Source: Acetobacterium sp965140355
GTDB taxonomy: Bacteria; Bacillota; Clostridia; Eubacteriales; Eubacteriaceae
DNA length: 64,000 bases
NCBI GenBank assembly: GCA_965140355.1
Contig: OZ223194.1
Location: 1,302,001 to 1,366,000, forward strand
Direction of reading: 5' to 3'
In this document: positions 41,212 through 48,957 of the stretch, piece after piece
How positions within the stretch are numbered: position 1 is the stretch's first letter
Layout of the letters: each line of letters opens with the position of its first letter
Notes under the pieces: model-generated
Told to the model about the DNA's origin: nothing
Databases searched by the model: none
Seen by the model: the letters and a program-made list of their open reading frames with translations, nothing else
Translations under genes and position numbers: made by a program

Positions 41212-42747
41212 CTAAGGGGTAATATCGGAGCTGCTATCTGGTATGGAATCAGAACTCGTAGAACCGGAGTCGCTTCCGGAACTTGAATCTGAAGAAGTAT
41301 CTCCCGTTTCGGATGAATCAGAACCCGAGGAATCAGAATCGGATGAACCGGAATCGGATGAATCAGAACCCGATGAACCGGAATCGGATGAATCAGAACC
41401 CGATGAACCAGAATCAGATGAATCAGAATCGGATGAACCAGAACCCGATGAATCAGAATCGGATGAATCAGAACTGGAACTTGATGAGTCAGAGCCCGAT
41501 GAACTCGAATCAGAGCTGCTCGAATCGTAACTGGTATCGGTGGATTCACTGTAGGATGAAGACGAACCGCTTCCGGCATAATTGGCAATGGTGTCGCTGA
41601 TTTCCTGAACGCGTTCAGATGGCACATAGGGTGTATAGGTGCTGGAGGAATCAGAGTTAGTGTTGGTTACTGGACTCGTTACATTTGTGCGGTTTCCGGT
41701 ACTGGTCGATGGGTTAGTACTGGCACTGCTTTCATCAGAAGTAGCATTGCTGCTTTCGGTTGTTGCGGGTTCCGACGTTGTGGGCGTTTGAACCGGACCA
41801 TAGATAAAAGCGTGAAGGGCAATCACATTATCAGCAAGGGTCGTGGGGACGACATAAGAGATGCTGTTGATCATCGCCGTTTTAACATGGGCATCAGTTG
41901 GCAGTCGGAATTCCAAAAACTGTTTATCAGAAGAACCTAAAAATGCTTTGGCGTAGGTTGTAATTTCATTAATTGTTAAAGTCGTTTTAATATAGGGATA
42001 GACCTTACTCAATAAGTTGATGCCAGTCGGAATATCAATGTTGAAGGCTTTATCAGCAATTTGACCAACAACTTCACGTTGTCGTTCGGTCCGATGAAAA
42101 TCATCATCACTGTAACGATTTCGGGCATAAGCTAACGCTTGAACACCGGTTAGGGTTTGAACACCGGTCGTTTCAAGATAAGGATCAGATTTTTTTACTT
42201 TATCGTTGACATCATCGATATATTTATTGGTCCAGTCCATAATATCTTCACTTTGGACATTCACTTCAACACCACCCAAAGCATCGACAGTATCAACCAT
42301 CGCATCAAAATTGACAACAACATAATCCTTGATATTTAAATCGAAGTTTTCATTTAATGTCTTAACTGCCAGTTCGGGTCCGCCATAAGCGTAAGAGGCG
42401 TTGATTTTATCAAGGCTTTCATAGGTGTTATCAGTGGCTGGAAGTTGGACTAACAAATCCCGCATGACGGAAGTAACTTTAATATTGCCATTTCTAAAAT
42501 CCATCGAGACAATCATAATCGTATCTGAACGATCGCCTTCAATATCACTACGTCCATCAACGCCAAAAACGGCAATATTAACGGTATCGATATCAAGATC
42601 GTTATTAACTTTTAAATCAGCTTCGTCCATTTTCGGGGCTGCAACCATTTGGTTAATCTGGCTAATGGTATTAAATCCGTAGACAAGTCCGGTGCCTATT
42701 AATGATACAATCAAAAATAGGATGACTAATATTAATTTTTTTTTCAT
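41212..42747 (-). CDS. LytR-CpsA-Psr (LCP) family ligase with a Ser/Asp-rich C-terminal tail
   Basis: A 511-residue membrane-anchored protein: one N-terminal helix (about 4-26), the LCP domain (about 50-300) and a low-complexity tail. LCP enzymes transfer polymers from undecaprenyl pyrophosphate to peptidoglycan. The domain shows FGVDGRS, RSDTIMIVS, TSVMRDLLVQLP, the NASYAYGGPELAV segment and AYARNRYSDDDFHRTERQR with the catalytic-site arginines. The tail (about 385-511) is Thr/Ser-rich and then almost pure Ser-Asp, as in staphylococcal Sdr proteins, without an LPXTG sorting motif. Start ATG is at 42747 with GAAAGGAC upstream. It is the only complete minus-strand gene here. Confidence 0.92.
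   Translation of the reverse strand: MKKKLILVILFLIVSLIGTGLVYGFNTISQINQMVAAPKMDEADLKVNNDLDIDTVNIAVFGVDGRSDIEGDRSDTIMIVSMDFRNGNIKVTSVMRDLLVQLPATDNTYESLDKINASYAYGGPELAVKTLNENFDLNIKDYVVVNFDAMVDTVDALGGVEVNVQSEDIMDWTNKYIDDVNDKVKKSDPYLETTGVQTLTGVQALAYARNRYSDDDFHRTERQREVVGQIADKAFNIDIPTGINLLSKVYPYIKTTLTINEITTYAKAFLGSSDKQFLEFRLPTDAHVKTAMINSISYVVPTTLADNVIALHAFIYGPVQTPTTSEPATTESSNATSDESSASTNPSTSTGNRTNVTSPVTNTNSDSSSTYTPYVPSERVQEISDTIANYAGSGSSSSYSESTDTSYDSSSSDSSSSGSDSSSSSSDSSDSDSSGSGSSDSDSSDSGSSGSDSSDSGSSGSDSSDSGSSDSDSSGSDSSETGDTSSDSSSGSDSGSTSSDSIPDSSSDITP
41243..41530 (-). repeat. Ser-Asp coding repeat in the LCP gene
   Basis: A degenerate tandem repeat built from six-base Ser-Asp units, seen on the + strand as GAATCGGATGAA, GAATCAGAACCC and related words. 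It encodes about 90 residues of Ser, Asp and Gly. The opposite strand also reads open in two frames (Glu/Ser/Pro-rich and Met/Asn-rich), which are artefacts of the repeat. Confidence 0.85.
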
Positions 42748-43017
42748 AGAAAGTCCTTTCAATAACACGAGCTAAAATCATATCAATCCATAATACCATA
42801 AATATGCTTAAAAAAACATTGAATAATAATGAAGAATTTATTATTATTGCCAGAAAAGCGGTCTTTAAAAGAGTGGATTACCTTAAAAGCCGGAAAGAAT
42901 CTAGAAAAAAATAGACTTTTAATAGGATTTAAAGTATAATGACAATGAATTTTTATGGTTTAATGCTTGTAAAATAAGCATTAAAAAAGATCCCAAGTCA
43001 ATGAAATAAGGTGAAGT

Positions 43018-43875
43018 ATGAAAGTTTTATTAACCGGCTCTAATGGTCAATTAGGGCGAGAATTAACAAGGCAACTTAAAGAAAAAGAGATAGTCCATGT
43101 TGGATATGACATTCCCGAGTTTGACATTACAAATAAAGTGGAAATTGCGAAAATTATTAATAAAGAAAAACCAACCGTTATTATCAATTGTGGAGCCTTG
43201 ACTAATGTCGATGGCTGTGAAACCCAGCGGGAACTGGCAATGGAAATCAACGCCGTTGGTCCTAAATATCTGGCCGAAATTGCCCGGGATCTGGATATTG
43301 TGTTGGTACAAATTTCCACCGATTATGTTTTTGATGGGAATGGGATTTGCGAAAACGGCAGTTTGCGGCCTTATTTGGAAAGTGATCCGATCGATCCCAA
43401 AACGGTTTACGGCGAAAGTAAAGCCGCAGGTGAAAAAGCAGTTTCAGAAATCGTATCGAAGTATTTTATTATTCGGACCGCCTGGTTGTATGGGGACGGT
43501 AATAATTTTGTCAAAACGATGCTGGATCTGGCCTCAAAAAATCCGAAACTGACGGTCGTCAATGATCAAATCGGTTCGCCAACCAGTACGGTGGATTTAG
43601 CGGAGGCAATCATTGAGCTGATCCAGACAAATAATTACGGACTTTATCATGGTACCTGTGAAGGACAATGCAGTTGGTATGATTTTGCTGTGGAAATTTT
43701 TAGATTGGCCGGAATTGACATCCCGGTGGAACCGGTTACTTCAGAGCAATTTGTTCGACCGGCGCCGCGACCCAAATATTCGGTGCTTGAAAATAAAGCT
43801 TTAAATGATTTGAAAATCAATCGTTTCAGACCCTGGCAGGTTTCGCTGGCAGAATATCTGGAAAATTTGAAATAA
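43018..43875 (+). CDS. rfbD: dTDP-4-dehydrorhamnose reductase
   Basis: A 285-residue NADPH-dependent reductase for the last step of dTDP-L-rhamnose synthesis. GSNGQLGREL (nucleotide loop), STDYVFDG, the catalytic YGESKAAGE Tyr-Lys pair and RTAWLYG are present. AAGGTG lies before the ATG. It precedes rfbACB with a 185-base gap containing a structured leader, so the four genes may not be one simple transcript. Confidence 0.95.
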   Translation: MKVLLTGSNGQLGRELTRQLKEKEIVHVGYDIPEFDITNKVEIAKIINKEKPTVIINCGALTNVDGCETQRELAMEINAVGPKYLAEIARDLDIVLVQISTDYVFDGNGICENGSLRPYLESDPIDPKTVYGESKAAGEKAVSEIVSKYFIIRTAWLYGDGNNFVKTMLDLASKNPKLTVVNDQIGSPTSTVDLAEAIIELIQTNNYGLYHGTCEGQCSWYDFAVEIFRLAGIDIPVEPVTSEQFVRPAPRPKYSVLENKALNDLKINRFRPWQVSLAEYLENLK

Positions 43876-43942
43876 AAAATGGCCAATTCAAAAGAAATGC
43901 TGCTCAATTGCTTGGATATCAGGTTGCAAAAATAATTTGATA

Positions 43943-44030
43943 TCGGGGAACTGTTTTTGGACAGTGCCCCGAAGAATCGGAATTGTTTGCGGCAAACTGA
44001 GATACCAAGCTTGTGGCACTTTTTGCTATG
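43943..44030 (+). promoter_or_regulatory. Structured leader upstream of rfbA with element shared with the 51362 leader
   Basis: A hairpin CGGGG..CCCCG with inner ACTGT/ACAGT (43944-43971) is followed by an element (about 43977-44026) that matches 51279-51320: both read TCGG(C)AATTG, a gap, AACTG, GA, ACCAAGCT, T/C-G/A-T, G/A-GCA, then T-rich. GCT and its partner form a small stem in both copies (GCT-TGT-GGC here, GCT-CAT-AGC there), and outer arms GCAAA/TTTGC also pair. The changes keep pairing, which suggests a conserved RNA. I do not recognise its class. Confidence 0.5.
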
Positions 44031-44060
44031 ATCGAATAATTTATTAGAGAAGAGGTAATT

Positions 44061-44930
44061 ATGAAAGGAATTATATTAGCTGGTGGTTCGGGGACACGAC
44101 TTTACCCGATTACCCGGGCAGTGTCCAAACAATTACTGCCAATTTACGACAAACCGATGATTTACTACCCATTATCGACTTTAATGTTGGCGGGGATTAA
44201 AGATATTTTGATTATTTCTACCCCTCACGATTTGCCCATGTTTGAACGTCTTTTTGGTTCGGGTGAAGAATTGGGGTTAAATTTTTCCTACGCTGAACAA
44301 GCAGCGCCAAACGGTTTGGCGGAAGCTTTTCTTATTGGTGAAAAGTTTATTGGTGATGATAACGTGGCGCTGGTATTAGGCGATAATATTTTTTACGGCC
44401 ATGGTTTTACCGAAACCATTAGAAAAGCCGCGAAACTGGAAACCGGAGCAGTGATTTTTGGTTATCCGGTTACCGATCCCGAACGCTATGGGGTGGTCGA
44501 GTTTGCCGAAGATGGAACGGTGCTTTCAATAGAAGAAAAACCAACTCAGCCAAAATCGAATTTTGCGGTGCCGGGACTTTATTTTTATGATCATTCGGTG
44601 GTCGAAATTGCCAAACAGATAAAACCGTCTGAACGCGGGGAATTGGAAATAACCACCGTTAATGAAACCTACTTAAAACAAGGCAACTTAAAGGTAGAAT
44701 TATTTGGCCGGGGGATGGCGTGGCTTGATACCGGAACTCACGATAGTTTGATTGAAGCATCAAATTTTGTTGAAACAATTCAAAAACGACAGGGACTTTA
44801 CGTTGCTTGTGTTGAAGAAATTGCTTATGTGCGCGATTTTATTAATAAAGAACAATTACTGCGGTTGGCAGAGCCGTTAAAGAAAACCGCCTATGGACAA
44901 TATTTAATCCAGTGTGCAAAAGACAGATAG
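44061..44930 (+). CDS. rfbA: Glucose-1-phosphate thymidylyltransferase
   Basis: A 289-residue enzyme making dTDP-glucose from glucose 1-phosphate and dTTP, the entry step to dTDP-rhamnose. GIILAGGSGTRLYPITRAV, SKQLLPIYDKPMIYYPLS, VLGDNIFYG and EEKPTQPKSN are hallmark segments of RmlA. GAAGAGG is before the ATG. Confidence 0.97.
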   Translation: MKGIILAGGSGTRLYPITRAVSKQLLPIYDKPMIYYPLSTLMLAGIKDILIISTPHDLPMFERLFGSGEELGLNFSYAEQAAPNGLAEAFLIGEKFIGDDNVALVLGDNIFYGHGFTETIRKAAKLETGAVIFGYPVTDPERYGVVEFAEDGTVLSIEEKPTQPKSNFAVPGLYFYDHSVVEIAKQIKPSERGELEITTVNETYLKQGNLKVELFGRGMAWLDTGTHDSLIEASNFVETIQKRQGLYVACVEEIAYVRDFINKEQLLRLAEPLKKTAYGQYLIQCAKDR

Positions 44931-44938
44931 GAGATACG

Positions 44939-45505
44939 ATGGCAAAAATTAAGGTAATAAAAACAAAGATTGACGGATTGGTGATTATCGAACCATCTGT
45001 TTTTGGTGACCACCGTGGTTACTTTATGGAAACCTATAATGAAGAAGAATTTCATCGGGCCGGTTTGACAATGCGGTTTGTTCAGGATAATGAATCGAAA
45101 TCCAGCAAAGGTGTTTTGCGGGGGCTGCATTTTCAAACCAAATTTTCGCAAGGAAAACTGGTACGGGCAACAAAAGGTGAGGTTTACGATGTGGCGGTGG
45201 ACCTTCGCAACGGATCGCCCACTTATGGACAATGGGCAGGAGTGCTGCTAACCGAAGAAAATAAAACGATGTTTTATATTCCTGAAGGGTTTGCCCATGG
45301 GTTTATGGTTGTTTCGGAGGAAGCGGTGTTTAACTATAAGTGTACGAATCTTTACGCACCGGAATATGATGGCGGGATTCGCTGGAATGATCCGGAAGTT
45401 GGCATCGAATGGCCGCTTGATAAAATCGATGACGTATTACTCTCAGAAAAAGATGAAAAGCTACCTTTTTTAAATGAAATAAGCGATTCGTTAAGATTTG
45501 AATAG
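44939..45505 (+). CDS. rfbC: dTDP-4-dehydrorhamnose 3,5-epimerase
   Basis: A 188-residue cupin-fold epimerase. FGDHRGYFMETYNEEEF, the catalytic His in KGVLRGLHFQ, and YIPEGFAHGF with the downstream Tyr region (YKCTNLYAPEYDGGIRW) are present. ATG at 44939 follows AGGAGA closely and lies eight bases after rfbA; an upstream in-frame start inside rfbA is rejected. Confidence 0.96.
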   Translation: MAKIKVIKTKIDGLVIIEPSVFGDHRGYFMETYNEEEFHRAGLTMRFVQDNESKSSKGVLRGLHFQTKFSQGKLVRATKGEVYDVAVDLRNGSPTYGQWAGVLLTEENKTMFYIPEGFAHGFMVVSEEAVFNYKCTNLYAPEYDGGIRWNDPEVGIEWPLDKIDDVLLSEKDEKLPFLNEISDSLRFE

Positions 45506-45522
45506 ATAGAAATGGAGTAAGT

Positions 45523-46626
45523 ATGAAAACAGTATTAGTTACCGGTGGGGCCGGATTTATTGGTTCAAACTTTGTCAAATATATGCTTAAGCAACACCCG
45601 GATTATAAAATCGTCAATTTAGATGTTTTAACGTATGCCGGAAACCTTGAAAATTTAAGTGATATCGAAGCGAATTCCAATTATGTTTTTGCCAAAGGCG
45701 ATATTGTCGATCGTTCCTTTGTTCAGAATCTTTTTGATACCTACGATTTTGATACCGTGGTTAATTTTGCCGCCGAATCTCACGTTGATCGCAGTATTGA
45801 AGATCCGGAAATTTTTATCCAAACTAATGTCATGGGAACGCTGGTTCTTTTAGATGAAGCCAAAAATCACTGGCAAACCGGAAAAGATGAAAATGGCTAT
45901 CCAACCTATCGAAAAGGCGTGCGCTACCACCAGGTATCCACCGATGAGGTGTATGGTGCCTTGGGTAAAACCGGGATGTTTACTGAAACGACCCCAATTG
46001 CGCCCAACAGTCCTTATTCAGCGTCCAAAGCCAGTGCTGATTTATTAGTTCGTTCCTATGGACAAACCTTCAAATTACCAATTACGATCAGTCGCTGTTC
46101 CAATAATTACGGGCCTTATCACTTTCCGGAAAAGTTGATTCCGTTAATGATTTCCAATGTGGTTGCGTTAAAAAGTCTGCCGGTTTATGGTGATGGTATG
46201 CAGATCAGAGACTGGCTTCATGTTAAAGATCATTGCAGTGGGATTGATACCATTCTTGAAAAAGGTGTTGAAGGAGAAATTTACAATATTGGTGGGAATA
46301 ATGAAAAAGCCAATCTTGAAATTGTAAATTTGATTATTGAAGATGTTGGTAAGATGTTACGTTCGGGCAACTATCCAATTGATAATGATGGCTCAAAAAT
46401 TAGCAAGGAATTAATTACCTACGTTGAAGATCGGTTGGGACATGACCGCCGTTATGCCATTGATAATACAAAAATCACAACCCAATTGGGCTGGGAACCA
46501 TCCTACACCTTCGAACAGGGGATTGCCGAAACCATTGAATGGTATTTAAATAATCAGAGTTGGCTTGAACAGGTAAAATCAGGTGATTATCAACAGTATT
46601 ATGAGAATATGTATTCAAAGAAGTAG
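45523..46626 (+). CDS. rfbB: dTDP-glucose 4,6-dehydratase
   Basis: A 367-residue short-chain dehydrogenase-type dehydratase. VTGGAGFIGSNFVKYML (NAD loop), FAAESHVDRSIEDP, the STDEVYGALG segment with catalytic acids, the YSASKAS Tyr-Lys pair and RCSNNYGPYHFPEKLIPL are all seen. The protein is about 15-30 residues longer than many RmlB enzymes because of an insert near residues 110-125. It ends the rfb cluster. Confidence 0.96.
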   Translation: MKTVLVTGGAGFIGSNFVKYMLKQHPDYKIVNLDVLTYAGNLENLSDIEANSNYVFAKGDIVDRSFVQNLFDTYDFDTVVNFAAESHVDRSIEDPEIFIQTNVMGTLVLLDEAKNHWQTGKDENGYPTYRKGVRYHQVSTDEVYGALGKTGMFTETTPIAPNSPYSASKASADLLVRSYGQTFKLPITISRCSNNYGPYHFPEKLIPLMISNVVALKSLPVYGDGMQIRDWLHVKDHCSGIDTILEKGVEGEIYNIGGNNEKANLEIVNLIIEDVGKMLRSGNYPIDNDGSKISKELITYVEDRLGHDRRYAIDNTKITTQLGWEPSYTFEQGIAETIEWYLNNQSWLEQVKSGDYQQYYENMYSKK

Positions 46627-46661
46627 CAAAATAAATGAAAAGCACTTTTTTGTGTTTGCGG

Positions 46662-46814
46662 TTGACGACAAAAATCTGTACTGACAATAATTGTTTGTTT
46701 GCTGCCGAAGCGGACTGGCTAAGACCAGATCCGCTTTGGCAGTAATCGGATTAATCATTATCCGTGCGACAGGGTATTTTGTCCGCAGTCTTAAAGCACA
46801 TTTTTGTGCTTTTT
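46662..46814 (+). promoter_or_regulatory. Promoter and attenuator-like leader of the ABC exporter genes
   Basis: TTGACG (46662-46667) with CAATAA/AATAAT 17-18 bases on is a candidate promoter. The leader has a large hairpin CTGCCGAAGCGGA-CTGG with CCAG-ATCCGCTTTGGCAG (46702-46742) and then AAAGCACA/TGTGCTTT (46793-46812) followed by a short T run, a weak terminator 28 bases before the exporter start. This arrangement suggests conditional read-through. Confidence 0.5.
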
Positions 46815-46841
46815 CATTTAGGAAGAAAAAGAGGTGTTAGT

Positions 46842-47651
46842 TTGTATTTATTTAAAGATTTAATGGATTATATCAGAGATTTGTATGTAAATCGGGAACT
46901 GATATCAAAATTTTCAAAAAATGATTTTAAGTCACGTTATGCCGGTTCGTTTTTAGGAATCCTATGGGCCTTTATTCAGCCGACAGTTACTATTGCAGTA
47001 TATTTTGTTGTTTTTGGTTTAGGTTTGAAATCAAGTCCGGCTGGAGGGGTACCATTTGTTTTATTTCTGATCACCGGAATTATTGTCTGGTTTTTCTTCT
47101 CGGAAGGACTGGTTAACGGCACTAACTGTTTTCGGGAATATAGCTATCTGGTTAAAAAGGTGACGTTTAATATTAAAATATTACCAACCGTAAAAATAAT
47201 ATCGTCTTTATATACGCATGCGTTCTTTATTGCTTTTGCTGTGGTTATGGTATTGCTTTATGGATATTCGATAACACCTTATTTCATACAGATTTTTTAT
47301 TATTTATTTTGTTTAATTGTTTTTTTGACCGGACTAACTTGGGTAACGGCCTCATTACAGCCTTTTTTTACAGATATTCTGCAATTTATCAATGTCGCAA
47401 TGCAGGTTTTATTTTGGGGAACTCCGATTTTAGTGCCGATAGAAACATATCCGGCAGGGTTATTAACGATTATGAAGTTAAATCCGCTTTATTATATTGT
47501 TCAGGGATATCGTGAGTCTTTTTTCGGGCAAGGTTGGTTTTGGCAACATCCCGTCATGACAGCATATTTTTGGGGATTTTGCTTTGTATTATTGCTAATT
47601 GGAATTGCCGTCTATCGAAAATTAAGACCACATTTTTCGGATGTCTTATAA
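46842..47651 (+). CDS. ABC-2 polysaccharide export permease (Wzm/TagG-like)
   Basis: A 269-residue inner membrane protein with about six helices, which with the following ATPase exports an undecaprenyl-linked polysaccharide. The N-terminal amphipathic part (KNDFKSRYAGSFLGILWAFIQP) is typical of the Wzm/TagG/KpsM family. TTG at 46842 is chosen as start, with GAGGTG five bases before it. A longer frame from 46764 would place the leader terminator inside the coding region and has no ribosome site. Gap to the ATPase gene is 33 bases. Confidence 0.9.
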   Translation: MYLFKDLMDYIRDLYVNRELISKFSKNDFKSRYAGSFLGILWAFIQPTVTIAVYFVVFGLGLKSSPAGGVPFVLFLITGIIVWFFFSEGLVNGTNCFREYSYLVKKVTFNIKILPTVKIISSLYTHAFFIAFAVVMVLLYGYSITPYFIQIFYYLFCLIVFLTGLTWVTASLQPFFTDILQFINVAMQVLFWGTPILVPIETYPAGLLTIMKLNPLYYIVQGYRESFFGQGWFWQHPVMTAYFWGFCFVLLLIGIAVYRKLRPHFSDVL

Positions 47652-47684
47652 AAAAATGTTGATCGCGGATCAGTGGAGGAAATT

Positions 47685-48887
47685 ATGTCAGATGTGGCAG
47701 TAAAAATTGAGAATGTTACAAAAATATATCAGTTGTATAATCGGCCTATGGATCGCTTAAAAGAGTCCATGAGTCTGTTCAGAAAAAAAGAATATCACCA
47801 TAAATTTTATGCCTTGAATGATATCAATCTGGAGATAAAAAAGGGTGAATCAATCGGGATTGTTGGTAAAAATGGATCTGGAAAGTCAACCTTGCTAAAA
47901 ATTATTTCCGGCGTGTTGACGCAAAGTCAAGGTGATGTTCATGTTGATGGCAAGGTGTCGGCGTTGTTAGAATTGGGAACCGGCTTTAATCCCGAATATA
48001 CGGGAATCGAAAATATTTATTCCAATGGTCTGATTATGGGTTACAATAAGGAAGAAATGGACGAACGGCTCGATGATATTGTTAACTTTGCCCAAATTGG
48101 AGAGTACATTAATCAGCCGGTTAAAACTTATTCCAGTGGGATGTTTGCCCGGCTGGCGTTTGCCACGGCCATTAATGTGGACCCGGAAATTTTGATTGTT
48201 GACGAAGTTTTGGCGGTTGGGGATGCAAAGTTCCAGATAAAATGTATTAATAAAATGGAAGAATTTAAGGCTTCGGGAAAAACCGTGCTTTTTGTTTCCC
48301 ATACGCTTGAACAGATCAAACGTTTTTGTACTAAAGGGGTTTGGATCGATCATGGCGAAATGCGAATGTTTGACAATGTAACTCACGTTATTGATATGTA
48401 CGAAAGCGAAATGCTTAAAGAATCAATGGAACAAAAAGCGCTGGAAGAGGAAGATCCGCTGGCTGTGAAAATGGAATTTGAAGCAAATTTAGGAAAAATA
48501 ACGGCAATGCGTTGCAATCAGGAAACGTTAAACACATTTGATGATTTTATTGTGGATATTGAATATGAGTTATATGATGACTTAAAAAGTGAACCGCTGG
48601 TTGGAGTGGCCTTTTATACTATCGATCGGCAATATATTTTCGGGCCTAATACCCATCTGGATGGGATAAAAATTCCTAAAACAAAAGGCCTCCATCAGGT
48701 CCGTTATGTGGTGCCCAAATTACCTTTATTGGGCGGAAAATACGAAGTGGATATTGGTCTTTTTGCCAATAAAAGTATTGTTAATTTGGACTACGAAACC
48801 GGGGCTTTTGTGATATCAGTTAAAGCTGACTATTTTACTGAAGGTTTGGTTCATATGGAACATCAATGGGAAATAATAAAGAATTAA
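47685..48887 (+). CDS. ABC polysaccharide export ATPase with C-terminal sugar-binding domain (Wzt-like)
   Basis: A 400-residue ATPase partner of the permease. Nucleotide-binding domain (about 1-245): GIVGKNGSGKSTLLKIISG (Walker A), YSSGMFARLAFA (signature), ILIVDEVLAVGD (Walker B), FVSHTLEQI (H loop). The extra C-terminal domain (about 260-400) is the immunoglobulin-like Wzt_C type that in gram-negative O-antigen exporters recognises the modified end of the glycan. GGAGGA is four bases before ATG at 47685. Confidence 0.92.
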   Translation: MSDVAVKIENVTKIYQLYNRPMDRLKESMSLFRKKEYHHKFYALNDINLEIKKGESIGIVGKNGSGKSTLLKIISGVLTQSQGDVHVDGKVSALLELGTGFNPEYTGIENIYSNGLIMGYNKEEMDERLDDIVNFAQIGEYINQPVKTYSSGMFARLAFATAINVDPEILIVDEVLAVGDAKFQIKCINKMEEFKASGKTVLFVSHTLEQIKRFCTKGVWIDHGEMRMFDNVTHVIDMYESEMLKESMEQKALEEEDPLAVKMEFEANLGKITAMRCNQETLNTFDDFIVDIEYELYDDLKSEPLVGVAFYTIDRQYIFGPNTHLDGIKIPKTKGLHQVRYVVPKLPLLGGKYEVDIGLFANKSIVNLDYETGAFVISVKADYFTEGLVHMEHQWEIIKN

Positions 48888-48901
48888 GATAGAAAGGGTT
48901 A

Positions 48902-48954
48902 TTCAGATAATTGTAACCGGCGGCGGTTTTGGCTGAGAATTATAATTATCTGAA
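48902..48954 (+). repeat. Inverted repeat directly upstream of a glycosyltransferase gene
   Basis: TTCAGATAATT (48902-48912) pairs perfectly with AATTATCTGAA (48944-48954); an inner AACCG/CGGTT hairpin lies in the loop. It ends three bases before the next start codon, so it could hide the ribosome site. No T-run follows. Confidence 0.5.
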
Positions 48955-48957
48955 CGG

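Noticed and set aside
41243..41530. CRISPR-like array
   Set aside because: The units are six bases long, degenerate, without spacers, and keep the reading frame of the LCP protein.
41243..41600. Two long + strand open frames (Glu/Ser/Pro-rich and Met/Asn-rich) opposite the LCP gene
   Set aside because: They are mirror images of the Ser-Asp coding repeat and have no start signals.
46702..46742. Terminator of the rfb genes
   Set aside because: The hairpin is strong but is not followed by T and lies after the likely exporter promoter, so it is treated as a leader structure.
46764..46841. N-terminal extension of the ABC permease
   Set aside because: It has no ribosome site and contains the leader terminator; TTG 46842 has GAGGTG and gives the usual family length.
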